Source: JAZNBI01 sp045586995
Lineage (GTDB): Bacteria > Bacillota > Clostridia > Oscillospirales > CAG-272
Assembly (NCBI GenBank): GCA_045586995.1
Contig: JAZNBI010000126.1
Coordinates: 1 to 23,274 of the forward strand
Reading direction: 5' to 3'
Length of the DNA: 23,274 nucleotides
Positions 1 through 8,858 of this stretch are shown piece after piece. Position 1 is the first letter of the stretch, and every line of letters begins with the position of its first letter. The notes under the pieces are model-generated. The model did no database searches. It was not told the origin of the DNA and saw only the letters and a list, made by a program, of their open reading frames with translations. The position numbers and the translations under genes were made by a program.

Positions 1-1
1 C

Positions 2-1051
2 GAGATAGACGCGCAGATGGCAGAGCTCTTCGAGCGCAGAATGAATGCTTGCCGAGATGTCGCGGAGTATAAGCGCGCTTGTGCGCTTCCTATCTTGAAC
101 TCGGCGCGCGAAGCCGAGGTTATTGCTCGCGGTACTGCTAAAATTAACGATGAGGTGCTTAAGGAATATTACGTAAGCTTTATGAGTGACGTAATGAAGA
201 CCTCCAGAGCATATCAGTCGCGCTTGCTGGAAGGTATTAAGGTGGTTTACAGCGGTGTCGAAGGGGCTTTCGGGCATATTGCCGCAAAGCGTGCCTTCCC
301 CGATGCACAGCTTTCATCGAGCTTGGATTTTTCTGACGCTTATCACGCGGTTGAGCGCGGTGATTACGATTGCGCCGTTTTGCCGATTGAAAACAGCTAT
401 GCGGGCGACGTCGGTGCGGTGATGGATCTGATGTTTGAGGGCGGACTTTACGTAAATCGAGTTGTTGAGCTTGAGGTGGTTCAAAATCTTATTGTAAAAA
501 AGGGAACTTCCATCGACAAGATAAAGACCGTAATCAGTCATCCGCAAGCACTTGAACAGTGCGCCGATTACATTCGCGAGCATCAATGGAAAGCTGTTTC
601 ATATTCAAATACCGCGCTTGCAGCAAAGCATATAGCCGAACAGAATGACGAAACACTTGCCGCAATAGCATCTGCTGAAACGGCTGACATTTTCGGCTTG
701 GAGATTCTTGAACGCGGCATTAATTCCTCGCGCAACAACACAACGCGCTTCGCGGTGCTTTCGAGAGCTCAGCATTTGCCTTCGCCTCAAAGCAAGCCGT
801 CGGATACGCATTTTATATTGATCTTTACCACCAAAAATGAGGCAGGCGCTTTGGTGCAGCCGCTTAATATTATCGGCGCGCATAATTACAATATGAGAAA
901 TCTCAGAAGCAGACCCGTTAAATCGCGTGCTTGGAGCTACTATTTCTTTGTTGAGGCAGAGGGAAATATCAATACTCAAAACGGCAGAGATATGCTTACC
1001 GAGCTTTCTGCGATCTGTGAAAATTTAAAGCTGGTTGGGGCTTATAACTGA
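2..1051 (+). CDS. pheA: Chorismate mutase / prephenate dehydratase (P-protein), 5' end cut by window
   Basis: Bifunctional enzyme turning chorismate into prephenate and then phenylpyruvate for phenylalanine synthesis. The reading frame is open from base 2 and reads EIDAQ before the first Met at 17, which matches the inside of a chorismate mutase helix, so the true start lies upstream and the Met at 17 is internal. Domains in order: AroQ-type chorismate mutase (to about base 235; ELFERRM, CRDVAEYKR), prephenate dehydratase (about 245-770; PIENSYAGDV, and TTRFAVL with the catalytic Thr), then a C-terminal ACT domain (about 800-1010; GALVQPL). The Phe-binding ESRP motif of the ACT domain reads RSRP here. 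It is the first visible gene of the aromatic operon, followed 21 bases later by aroB. Family assignment is near certain. Confidence 0.95.
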   Translation, partial: EIDAQMAELFERRMNACRDVAEYKRACALPILNSAREAEVIARGTAKINDEVLKEYYVSFMSDVMKTSRAYQSRLLEGIKVVYSGVEGAFGHIAAKRAFPDAQLSSSLDFSDAYHAVERGDYDCAVLPIENSYAGDVGAVMDLMFEGGLYVNRVVELEVVQNLIVKKGTSIDKIKTVISHPQALEQCADYIREHQWKAVSYSNTALAAKHIAEQNDETLAAIASAETADIFGLEILERGINSSRNNTTRFAVLSRAQHLPSPQSKPSDTHFILIFTTKNEAGALVQPLNIIGAHNYNMRNLRSRPVKSRAWSYYFFVEAEGNINTQNGRDMLTELSAICENLKLVGAYN

Positions 1052-1072
1052 TTTTATTTTCGGAGGGAAATT

Positions 1073-2080
1073 ATGATAATTCCTGTAAAATACGACAATG
1101 GCGGATATGATATTATCGTTGAACGTGGTGCTTGCAAGCGTATTGCGGAATATATTCCTTGTGAAACGCGCGCGCTTGTTGTGACCGATGACGGTGTTCC
1201 GTCCGAATATGCAGCTTCGGTGGCATCGGCGTTTCAAGATGCAACCGTCTTTACCATACCTCAGGGAGAGCCGAGCAAAAATCTCGACAATTTCAGGGCG
1301 TTGCTTTCTAAAATGCTTGAGCTTTCGTTTACACGCTTTGATTGCGTTATAGCGGTAGGCGGAGGTGTTGTCGGAGATCTCGCAGGATTTGCCGCGTCGG
1401 CGTATATGCGCGGGATTGATTTTTATAACATTCCCACAACGCTTTTGTCGCAGCTCGATTCCTCGATAGGCGGTAAGGTTGCGGTCGATTTGGACGGTGT
1501 CAAAAATGCCGTCGGAGCTTTTTACAATCCCAAGAGGGTTATAATCGACCCTGACGTGCTCGCGACCTTGGACAAGCGTCAGATTTCGGCAGGACTTGCT
1601 GAGGCAATTAAAATGGCGGCAACTTTGAATAAATCGCTTTTTGAATTTATAGAGAAAAGCGAGGATCTGCTCCGAGATATTGATACTATTATTAACGGTT
1701 CGCTGTGTATAAAGCGCGACGTTGTCGAAAAGGATCCCAAAGAAATCGATCTGCGCCGTGTTTTGAATTTCGGTCATACTATCGGACATGCAATTGAAAG
1801 CTATATGGGCGGCAAATGGATGCACGGAGAGTGTGTTGCGCTCGGAATGCTTTTTATGTGCTCACCCGACGTTCGAAAACGGCTTTGCGCGGTGCTTGAA
1901 AAATATGATCTTCCGACCTCTTGCAAAGCAAACGAAAGCGAGCTTGCTTCGTATATCGCTCACGATAAAAAAGCGGTTTGCGGAGGAGTTTGTGCGGTTT
2001 TTGTCGAGGAGATAGGAAGCTATGAGTTTCGTAAATTAAGTATTGAAGAAATCAAAAAATATATGGAGGAGAGGGCATGA
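1073..2080 (+). CDS. aroB: 3-dehydroquinate synthase
   Basis: Cyclises DAHP to 3-dehydroquinate, the second step of the shikimate pathway; cytoplasmic, NAD- and divalent-metal-dependent. The 335-residue length is usual for the family (about 340-360). Visible motifs are the NAD-binding GGGVVGD (96-102), the PTTLLSQLDSSIGGK stretch (121-135), and metal ligands Glu177, His235 (in FGHTIGH) and His251 (in MHGE). A GGAGG site sits 7 bases before the ATG. The stop overlaps the aroC start as ATGA, so the two are translationally coupled. Confidence 0.97.
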   Translation: MIIPVKYDNGGYDIIVERGACKRIAEYIPCETRALVVTDDGVPSEYAASVASAFQDATVFTIPQGEPSKNLDNFRALLSKMLELSFTRFDCVIAVGGGVVGDLAGFAASAYMRGIDFYNIPTTLLSQLDSSIGGKVAVDLDGVKNAVGAFYNPKRVIIDPDVLATLDKRQISAGLAEAIKMAATLNKSLFEFIEKSEDLLRDIDTIINGSLCIKRDVVEKDPKEIDLRRVLNFGHTIGHAIESYMGGKWMHGECVALGMLFMCSPDVRKRLCAVLEKYDLPTSCKANESELASYIAHDKKAVCGGVCAVFVEEIGSYEFRKLSIEEIKKYMEERA

Positions 2081-3183
2081 AAAATACGTTTGGAAACAGT
2101 ATTTCGCTTACCTTGTTTGGCGAAAGTCACGGCGAGGCAATAGGTGTCGTTATCGACGGACTTTGTCCAGGCCTTTCGGTAAGTAACGAATATATTGAAA
2201 AAATGCTCTCAAGGCGTCGCCCGTCATCTTCGCTTGATACCGCTCGGCGCGAAAAGGATGAATTTCGCATTTTAAGCGGTGTTGTTAACGGGAAAAGCAC
2301 GGGCACTCCGATTTGTATAGTTATTCCAAACGAGGATAAAAACAGCTCGGACTACCGAGAGCTTTTCGGCAAGGCAAGACCGTCGCACGCCGACTATACC
2401 GCATATTGTAAATATCATGGATTCGAGGATTCGCGTGGAGGCGGTCATTTTTCGGGTCGGCTTACAGCGGCTCTCGTTGCCGCGGGAGGGATTTTTATCC
2501 CTGCGCTTGAAAATCTCGGCATCGGTGTAGGTACGCATATTAAGCGTTGTGCAAAAATTGACGACAGAGAATTCGATAATCTCGAAAGCGATATTAAATT
2601 CTTGGCAGACACCAATTTCCCCGCGCTTGATAAGGATTGCGGCGACAGAATGAGCGCAGAAATTTTAAAGGCAAGAGAAGCACTTGACAGCGTGGGCGGT
2701 GTTACCGAAACTGCGGTATACGGATTGCCGTCGGGGCTCGGAGAACCGTGGTTTGACAGTGTTGAGGGTGTTTTGTCGCACGCGCTTTTTTCACTCGGCG
2801 GCGTAAAGGGTGTCGAATTCGGAATGGGATTTGATATAGCGGACAGCCGTGCAAGCGAATGTAACGACGAAATGCAAATAGTTGACGGCAAAGTCGTTTC
2901 CGCCACCAACAACAACGGAGGAATATGCGGAGGCATAACAAATGGAATGCCTATGATTTTCCGATGTGCGATAAAGCCCACGCCTTCGATTGCGAGGGAG
3001 CAAAAAACGGTTGATTTTATAAAGAACGAAAACACCTCGATAAAAATAAAGGGCAGACATGATCCTGCTATCGTTCGCAGAATTTGTCCCGTGATCAACT
3101 CGCTGACGGCGTTTGTTATATGCGATATGCTGAGCGCGCGATACGGTACAGACATTCTGCAAAAGGGCAGGGAGGCATTCTGA
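2077..3183 (+). CDS. aroC: Chorismate synthase
   Basis: Converts EPSP to chorismate using reduced FMN, the last common step of aromatic synthesis. The 368-residue protein has the family N-terminus with GESHGE (15-20), ARPSHADYT, RGGGHFSGR and GVEFGMGF, all typical of the FMN and EPSP site. The ATG overlaps the aroB stop by 4 bases and the GGAGGAGAGG just upstream is its ribosome-binding site. The stop codon TGA overlaps the aroE ATG by one base (TGATG). Confidence 0.97.
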   Translation: MKNTFGNSISLTLFGESHGEAIGVVIDGLCPGLSVSNEYIEKMLSRRRPSSSLDTARREKDEFRILSGVVNGKSTGTPICIVIPNEDKNSSDYRELFGKARPSHADYTAYCKYHGFEDSRGGGHFSGRLTAALVAAGGIFIPALENLGIGVGTHIKRCAKIDDREFDNLESDIKFLADTNFPALDKDCGDRMSAEILKAREALDSVGGVTETAVYGLPSGLGEPWFDSVEGVLSHALFSLGGVKGVEFGMGFDIADSRASECNDEMQIVDGKVVSATNNNGGICGGITNGMPMIFRCAIKPTPSIAREQKTVDFIKNENTSIKIKGRHDPAIVRRICPVINSLTAFVICDMLSARYGTDILQKGREAF

Positions 3184-3953
3184 TGGAATATGGGCTTATA
3201 GGAGAAAAGCTCGGCCACAGCTTTTCACGCGAAATCCACGAAAAGCTGGGAGATTATAAATATGAGCTTTGTGAATTAACACGCGAGGGTGTAATAAGCT
3301 TGATGAAAGAGCGCAATTTTCGCGCCGTCAACGTCACTATTCCGTATAAGGAAACGGTTATTCCGTACTTAGATGAAATGTCGGAGTCGGCAAAAAAGAT
3401 CGGCGCGGTCAATACCGTTGTCAATCGCGACGGAATCTTATACGGATATAATACCGATTATTACGGCGCGATGCAGTTGTTTTTACATTCCGGCGTAAGT
3501 GTTGCCGAGAAAAAGGTGCTTATTTTGGGAACGGGCGGAACGTCCAAAACCATGAGAAGCGTCGTTTCGGATATGGGCGCGAGAGAGGTTATCGTTGTTT
3601 CGCGTCACGAGGGAGAGGGAATCGTTACCTACGACAAAGCCAAAGCCCTTCATTCCGACGCAGAAATTATAGTCAATACCACTCCTGTCGGAATGTATCC
3701 GAATTCTGATGCGTGCCCTGTCGATATAGATCATTTTGCTCGGCTTTGCGGCGTGATAGACGTTATTTACAATCCACTCGATACGCAATTGATTTTAAAG
3801 GCAAAGAAAAAAGGGATTGCAGCCGAGGGGGGACTTTATATGCTGGTGGCACAGGGAGTTATGGCGTCGGCACTCTTTATGGGAAAGAACGCCGATATCT
3901 CGTCACTTGACAGAATTTACGAAGAAGTGCTTTCTGAAAAGCAAAAGTCCTGA
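3183..3953 (+). CDS. aroE: Shikimate dehydrogenase
   Basis: Reduces 3-dehydroshikimate to shikimate with NADPH. I place the start at the ATG overlapping the aroC stop: it has GGGAGG 6-7 bases upstream and gives the standard N-terminus (MEYGLIGEKLGHSFS). An in-frame ATG at 3084 would add 33 residues inside aroC with no homology. The 256-residue protein shows the substrate loop GHSFS (11-15), catalytic Lys56 in NVTIPYKE, Asp92 in NTD, the dinucleotide loop GTGGTS (116-121) and a C-terminal GLYMLVAQG. Fourth gene of the operon; aroQ follows after 27 bases. Confidence 0.95.
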   Translation: MEYGLIGEKLGHSFSREIHEKLGDYKYELCELTREGVISLMKERNFRAVNVTIPYKETVIPYLDEMSESAKKIGAVNTVVNRDGILYGYNTDYYGAMQLFLHSGVSVAEKKVLILGTGGTSKTMRSVVSDMGAREVIVVSRHEGEGIVTYDKAKALHSDAEIIVNTTPVGMYPNSDACPVDIDHFARLCGVIDVIYNPLDTQLILKAKKKGIAAEGGLYMLVAQGVMASALFMGKNADISSLDRIYEEVLSEKQKS

Positions 3954-3980
3954 GTTGTTTTTTCAAAAAGGAGAAGGAAT

Positions 3981-4415
3981 ATGAAAATTCTTGTAATCAA
4001 CGGTCCTAATATAAATATGCTCGGTATTCGCGAGCCGAAGATATACGGAAGTCAAAGCTATGACGAATTGATCCGCCTTGTTTCCGAGCACGCCGAGAGC
4101 ATCGGAATAGAGTGTGAATGTTATCAATCAAATCACGAGGGTGATATTGTAGATGAAATTCAAGATGCTTATTTTTCCGAGGTTGACGGTATCGTTATAA
4201 ATCCCGGCGCTTATACCCATACAAGCATTGCTATTGCAGATGCTTTGAAATCTGTGGGTATTCCTTTTGTAGAGGTGCATATTTCAAAGCTCGGCGAGCG
4301 CGAGGCGTTTAGGCAGATAAGCTATATAAGAGATTTTGCAAAAGCAAGTATTGTCGGAAAGGGTCTTGTCGGTTATATTGAAGCGATAGATATTTTGGTG
4401 TCGGATAAAAAATGA
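3981..4415 (+). CDS. aroQ: 3-dehydroquinate dehydratase, type II
   Basis: Dehydrates 3-dehydroquinate to 3-dehydroshikimate. The 144-residue length and sequence are those of the small dodecameric type II enzymes, not the Schiff-base AroD type. Motifs: GPNINMLGIREP near the N-terminus, the following IYG with the catalytic Tyr, INPGAYTHTS, and VEVHIS with the catalytic His. AAAGGAGAAGG precedes the ATG. The gene ends in ATGA with aroA, indicating translational coupling. Confidence 0.96.
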   Translation: MKILVINGPNINMLGIREPKIYGSQSYDELIRLVSEHAESIGIECECYQSNHEGDIVDEIQDAYFSEVDGIVINPGAYTHTSIAIADALKSVGIPFVEVHISKLGEREAFRQISYIRDFAKASIVGKGLVGYIEAIDILVSDKK

Positions 4416-5632
4416 TATCAGAGATAAAAAAAGGAATTGCGTGCGGAAGTGTCGTTGTCCCGCCGTCAAAAAGCTTTGCGCACAGATTGATTATCTGCGC
4501 AGCTTTGGCAAAGGGAGTAAGTATAATTAAAGGCGTAGAGCCGAGCAACGATATAGACGCTACGCTGGATTGTATTCGCGCATTGGGTGCGGATGTGAAA
4601 TTTGAGGGCAAAAATATCCGTATTAACGGATTGGGAAGTAAAATAATGACAAAAAAGCGCGAATTGCCGAGCTTTTGCTGTCGCGAAAGCGGTAGTACGC
4701 TTCGATTTATGCTTCCCGTCGCTCTGCTCTGCGGAGGTGCTCGGATATTCGGCACGGAACGCCTTATCGAGCGCGGCGTGGGGGTTTACGAGCAGATTTT
4801 TGCCTCGCAAAACGTGAATTTTACCTTCAAAAAAGAGGAAATTTTATTGAACGGCAATATCGAAGGAGGTGTTTATAAAATTCCCGGAGATGTCAGCAGC
4901 CAGTTTATTTCGGGAATGCTTTTTGCGCTGCCTCTTTTGGATAAGGACAGTGTGATTGAGGTTTTACCGCCGTTTGAAAGTCGAAGCTACGTGGATATTA
5001 CCGTCGATATTTTGAGCCGATTCGGTATTTGCATCGAACGCGACGGAGAAAACATATTTCGTATTCGCAAAAATCAGAGCTATTTTCCTGCCGAAATCGA
5101 AGTCGAGGGTGACTGGTCGCAGGCGGCGTTCTTTTACGGATTGAACTTGCTTGGCGGCAAGGTAGACGTTTTGGGACTGAACAATAACAGCTTACAGGGA
5201 GATAGAGTATGTGTTGAAATCTTCGAAAGAATGAAGCACGGCAACGTCGAAGCCGATCTTTCGAATTGCCCCGATCTTGCCCCGATTCTTTTCGCGATTG
5301 CCGCGTTAAAGGGCGGCGGTAAATTTACGGGCACACGGCGTTTGGCGATAAAGGAAAGCAATCGAGCTAAGGTAATGGCCCAAGAGCTTGCAAAGTTCGG
5401 AGCGGACGTGCGCGTATATGAAAATTTCGTTGAAATTAAAGCCAAAGAGATGCATGCGCCGCAGATCGCTCTCAACGGTCACAATGACCACAGGATAGTT
5501 ATGGCTCTCTCGGTTTTGGCAACCGCCTTCGGCGGAAGAATAGAAGGCGCGGAGGCAATTAATAAAAGCTATCCGAAATTTTTTGATGATATGAAACGTC
5601 TTGGATTGGAGATAAATATTTATGATTCTTGA
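4412..5632 (+). CDS. aroA: 5-enolpyruvylshikimate-3-phosphate (EPSP) synthase
   Basis: Transfers enolpyruvyl from PEP to shikimate-3-phosphate. The 406-residue protein carries the PPSKS(x)3R substrate motif (17-25), RESGSTLRF (91-99), DWSQAAFF, the KESNRAK loop, NDHRIVMA and the C-terminal SYPKFFDD. The start overlaps the aroQ stop by 4 bases. The end overlaps tyrA by 11 bases. Its substrate depends on shikimate kinase, which is not encoded in the visible part of this operon. Confidence 0.96.
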   Translation: MISEIKKGIACGSVVVPPSKSFAHRLIICAALAKGVSIIKGVEPSNDIDATLDCIRALGADVKFEGKNIRINGLGSKIMTKKRELPSFCCRESGSTLRFMLPVALLCGGARIFGTERLIERGVGVYEQIFASQNVNFTFKKEEILLNGNIEGGVYKIPGDVSSQFISGMLFALPLLDKDSVIEVLPPFESRSYVDITVDILSRFGICIERDGENIFRIRKNQSYFPAEIEVEGDWSQAAFFYGLNLLGGKVDVLGLNNNSLQGDRVCVEIFERMKHGNVEADLSNCPDLAPILFAIAALKGGGKFTGTRRLAIKESNRAKVMAQELAKFGADVRVYENFVEIKAKEMHAPQIALNGHNDHRIVMALSVLATAFGGRIEGAEAINKSYPKFFDDMKRLGLEINIYDS

Positions 5633-6476
5633 CAAAAGCAAAAGAATTCTTGTCGTGGGACTCGGCTTGATTGGCGGAAGCTATGCCGCGGCACTTAAGA
5701 AAAACGGATTTTTCGTCGGAGCTGTAGATTGCTCTGAAAAGGTTATAGATTACGCTTTGAAAAATAATTATATCGATGTCGGCAGATCCGACGCAGATGC
5801 CGAATATATAGGCAGCTTCGATATCGTGGTTTTTGCTCTTTATCCGCATACTATGCTTGATTGGGCGCAAAAATACGGTTCGTATATAAAGCGCGGCGCG
5901 CTTGTAACCGACGTTACGGGCGTAAAATGCTGTACCTCTTACCGTATGCAAGAGATTCTTGGAGAGGACGTTGAATTTGTCGGCGCTCACCCAATGGCAG
6001 GCAAAGAGTCAAGCGGTATAGAAAACGCGCTTCCCGAGCTGTTTGGCGGCGCGAATTATATCGTTACGCCGACCGAAAAAAACACACCCGACGGAATTTC
6101 TCTTTGCGAGGAGCTGGGAAAAGCGATAGGCGCGGGGAAAATAAGCCGACTCTCGCCCGAAAAGCATGACGAAATGATTGGATTTTTATCACAGCTTACG
6201 CACTGTATCGCCATAACCTTGATGGCGTGCAAGGATTCACAGCATTTAGTCGATTATACGGGCGACTCGTTTCGCGACCTTACCCGAATCGCGAAGATCA
6301 ACGAAGATATGTGGAGCGAGCTCTTTCTTTCAAACCGTGATGAGCTCATATCACAAATGGAGCTGTTTCTCGAGCATTTTAAGGTGCTTAAAAATGCGCT
6401 TGAGAGCGGTGACGGGGATACGATAAAGAGGATAATGCGTATTTCTACCGAGCGTAGAAAATATTTTGATAAATAA
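5622..6476 (+). CDS. tyrA: Prephenate dehydrogenase
   Basis: Oxidatively decarboxylates prephenate to 4-hydroxyphenylpyruvate for tyrosine. The 284-residue protein has the Rossmann loop GLGLIGGS (13-20), DVTGVK (97-102), the catalytic-region His123 in HPMAGKESSG, His194 in QLTHCIA, and SFRDLTRIA. It stops right after the helical C-terminal dimerisation domain, so there is no ACT domain; tyrosine feedback, if any, would work without one. The ATG lies inside the 3' end of aroA (11-base overlap) with GGAG about 9 bases upstream. Confidence 0.94.
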   Translation: MILDKSKRILVVGLGLIGGSYAAALKKNGFFVGAVDCSEKVIDYALKNNYIDVGRSDADAEYIGSFDIVVFALYPHTMLDWAQKYGSYIKRGALVTDVTGVKCCTSYRMQEILGEDVEFVGAHPMAGKESSGIENALPELFGGANYIVTPTEKNTPDGISLCEELGKAIGAGKISRLSPEKHDEMIGFLSQLTHCIAITLMACKDSQHLVDYTGDSFRDLTRIAKINEDMWSELFLSNRDELISQMELFLEHFKVLKNALESGDGDTIKRIMRISTERRKYFDK

Positions 6477-6498
6477 ATGTTTTTTGGGGGACGTCTTT

Positions 6499-7527
6499 AT
6501 GAATATGGAGTTTAAACGTAAATTGCCTGAGCCGCAGGATATTATCAATATGTATCCTGTGACCGATGAAATGAGAAAGCAAAAGGCAGAAAACGATATC
6601 GAATTGCGCAAGGTTTTTACGGGCGAAAGCGATAAATTCGTTTTAATTATCGGCCCGTGCTCCGCCGACCGAGAGGATGCAGTGCTTGACTATATATTGA
6701 GATTGCGCAAGGTGTATGAAAAGGTAAAGGATAAAATAATAATTATTCCGAGAATATATACCAACAAGCCGAGAACGACGGGGCTCGGATACAAGGGAAT
6801 GTTATATCAAAGCGACCCTTATTCCTCTCCAGATTTGCTCCGCGGATTGATAGCGATTCGCCGCTTGCACGTGAAGTCACTTTCCGAAACCGGATTCTCG
6901 GGCGCGGATGAAATGCTCTATCCCGAAAATCACCGCTATCTTGCCGACCTGCTTTCTTACGTGGCAATCGGAGCGCGCTCGGTGGAAAATCAACAGCATC
7001 GCTTGACGGCAAGCGGATTGGATATGCCCGTGGGTATGAAAAATCCGACGGGAGGCGACCTTTCGGTCATGGTCAACGCCATTAAGGCGGCGCAAGCGGG
7101 ACACGTGTTCAGCTATGGCGGCTGGGAGGTTTCAAGCAAGGGAAATCCCTTGGCGCACGCCGTTATGCGCGGTTGGGTAAATCAACACGGACAATCCTTT
7201 CCGAATTATCATTATGAGGATCTGAGCCGTCTTTGCGATATATATAACGAAAGCGGATTGCAGAATCCTGCGGTTATAGTAGATACAAATCACTCGAATT
7301 CGGGTAAAAAATGGGAGGAGCAAATTAGAATTTCGAAGGAAATTCTCCACAGCATCCGACATTCAAAGGATATTTACAAATTGGTTAAAGGTCTTATGAT
7401 CGAGTCGTATATTGAGGACGGCTGTCAGCGCGTTACCGACGGAGTATACGGCAAATCTATTACAGACCCGTGTCTTGGCTGGGAAAAAACCGAGCGTCTT
7501 ATTATGGAGATCGCGGATAAGCTTTGA
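6499..7527 (+). CDS. aroF: 3-deoxy-7-phosphoheptulonate (DAHP) synthase, AroFGH type
   Basis: Condenses PEP and erythrose-4-phosphate, the committed step of the pathway. The 342-residue protein is of the class I alpha (AroF/G/H-like) type: GPCSAD with Cys54, KPRTTGLGYKG (90-100), GARSVENQQHR (158-168), KNPTGGDLSVMVNAI, HVFSYGGWE and DTNHSNSGK are visible. I chose the ATG at 6499, preceded by GGGGGA at about 8 bases; an upstream in-frame TTG at 6466 lies within the tyrA end and has no such site. It is the last gene of the aromatic operon although it catalyses the first step. The symbol aroF is by family; E. coli aroG and aroH are equally close names. Confidence 0.94.
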   Translation: MNMEFKRKLPEPQDIINMYPVTDEMRKQKAENDIELRKVFTGESDKFVLIIGPCSADREDAVLDYILRLRKVYEKVKDKIIIIPRIYTNKPRTTGLGYKGMLYQSDPYSSPDLLRGLIAIRRLHVKSLSETGFSGADEMLYPENHRYLADLLSYVAIGARSVENQQHRLTASGLDMPVGMKNPTGGDLSVMVNAIKAAQAGHVFSYGGWEVSSKGNPLAHAVMRGWVNQHGQSFPNYHYEDLSRLCDIYNESGLQNPAVIVDTNHSNSGKKWEEQIRISKEILHSIRHSKDIYKLVKGLMIESYIEDGCQRVTDGVYGKSITDPCLGWEKTERLIMEIADKL

Positions 7528-7537
7528 TTTATAATAA

Positions 7538-7570
7538 ATCTCCCCGTACTGTGTTTCAGTACGGGGAGAT
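7538..7570. terminator. Bidirectional intrinsic terminator between convergent operons
   Basis: A perfect 14-bp stem (ATCTCCCCGTACTG / CAGTACGGGGAGAT) with a 5-base TGTTT loop lies between the + strand DAHP synthase stop (7527) and the - strand exchanger stop (7577). AT-rich flanks on both sides, including TTTATTTA after the stem on the + strand, allow it to end transcription from both directions. Sequence evidence is strong; efficiency is not known. Confidence 0.9.
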
Positions 7571-7576
7571 ATTTAT

Positions 7577-8839
7577 TTAGAACATAATTACGATAAGCTG
7601 TGAAACGAGCACGACCGCAATAAGCGCGATTGGGTAGGTTGCAGCATAAGCCGCGGCAACGTCCTCTGTTCCCGCAGTTGAGATCAACGTTCCGAGAGCA
7701 GGTGTACTTGTCATACCGCCTGTAATTGAACCGAGATTATTGAGCAAGCTCAATTTAAGAACGTATTTTGCAAACAAGTAACCGGCAATCATTGGGAGAA
7801 TTGTCATTACAACACCATATACAAAATACATCGGGTCAAAGTTTGCTACGAATTCTGCACCGCCGGGAATACCCGCACCCACAAGGAAGAGAACAAGTCC
7901 CAATTCTCTGAAAATCTTAAGAGTATGCTCGTTTGGCATAATTTTGATGCGACCGATTCTTCCGAAATGTCCAAGGATCAAGCTCATAAGCAAGCACCCG
8001 CCTGTGGTTGTAAGCGAGAAGCAGGTTCCCGACAAGCCATCCGACGAAAGCGGAATCTTAATCTGACCGATAACGGTACCGAGAATAGCCGCAAGAGCAA
8101 ATCCCGCAATACCCATATGGTCGATCTCGAAGAATTTTAGCTTCTTCTTTTCTTCTTTGCTTTCTGCTTTTATTTCGATCTTAGCGCGTTCTTCATCCAT
8201 ATTTGCCTTTGTTAATTTAGGAATAAGCTGAACGAAAAGAACGACGCCGACAACACCGAAGATATATGCAATACCGTGTCCTACCGAAACAAGTCCTGTA
8301 TATTCAGGTGAAACGGTTGCTTTTGCTGCCGAGAAGGCAGGCGTTGACGTTAACGAGCCCGAAAGCAATCCAACTATCATAGCAACGAATCCGTCACGTG
8401 TTTCGATAGAAGAACCGTAACCGATTGCCTCACCCGCGAATATACAGCCAACAGCAGAAAGTCCGCCTACAAGGATAATGACAACACCCAAAAGAACGTA
8501 TGATTTAAAGTTCTTTTTGAAGTTTCCGAAGAATTTCGGACCTGCTATATATCCTACCGATGTTACGAAGAGAATAAGACCGAGTGCTTCAATTATTGTA
8601 AGTCCTGCTGAAAAGTCATAGGGTTTAGAAGAAGCGGCGAATATCAACGCGCCTGCGTCGTTAACATTGAATAAAAGCGCGCCGAAAAGCAAAGCAATGA
8701 TAAATACGCCTGCATCACCCAATGATACGCCTTTAATAGTAATTCTACCGATAAGATAACCAAAAAGAAGAACACCGAAGATCACCAAAAAGAATGTATA
8801 AGTATTACTGATCGATATAATTCCGTTTAATAAAGTCAT
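7577..8839 (-). CDS. AspT/SucE-type (AAE family) exchanger, probable C4-dicarboxylate or succinate exporter
   Basis: A 420-residue integral membrane protein with about ten hydrophobic segments in two halves, each carrying the hallmark repeat of the aspartate:alanine exchanger family: GSLTSTPAF (161-169) and GGMTSTPAL (374-382). A charged linker at about 210-240 (rich in Lys and Glu) joins the halves. Family members AspT (aspartate/alanine) and SucE (succinate export) usually have TrkA_C/RCK domains between the halves and run to about 540-560 residues; these are absent here. As the last gene of a malate-fumarate-succinate operon it most plausibly exports succinate or swaps it for another dicarboxylate; that substrate is inference. 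AAGGGG lies about 9 bases before the ATG. Confidence 0.85.
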   Translation of the reverse strand: MTLLNGIISISNTYTFFLVIFGVLLFGYLIGRITIKGVSLGDAGVFIIALLFGALLFNVNDAGALIFAASSKPYDFSAGLTIIEALGLILFVTSVGYIAGPKFFGNFKKNFKSYVLLGVVIILVGGLSAVGCIFAGEAIGYGSSIETRDGFVAMIVGLLSGSLTSTPAFSAAKATVSPEYTGLVSVGHGIAYIFGVVGVVLFVQLIPKLTKANMDEERAKIEIKAESKEEKKKLKFFEIDHMGIAGFALAAILGTVIGQIKIPLSSDGLSGTCFSLTTTGGCLLMSLILGHFGRIGRIKIMPNEHTLKIFRELGLVLFLVGAGIPGGAEFVANFDPMYFVYGVVMTILPMIAGYLFAKYVLKLSLLNNLGSITGGMTSTPALGTLISTAGTEDVAAAYAATYPIALIAVVLVSQLIVIMF

Positions 8840-8858
8840 TTTTTATTTGCCCCTTTTC

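Noticed and set aside
2445..3218. A 257-codon open frame on the - strand opposite aroC
   Set aside because: It runs antisense to a conserved chorismate synthase; its translation shows no recognisable domain and the frame follows from the codon bias of the real gene.
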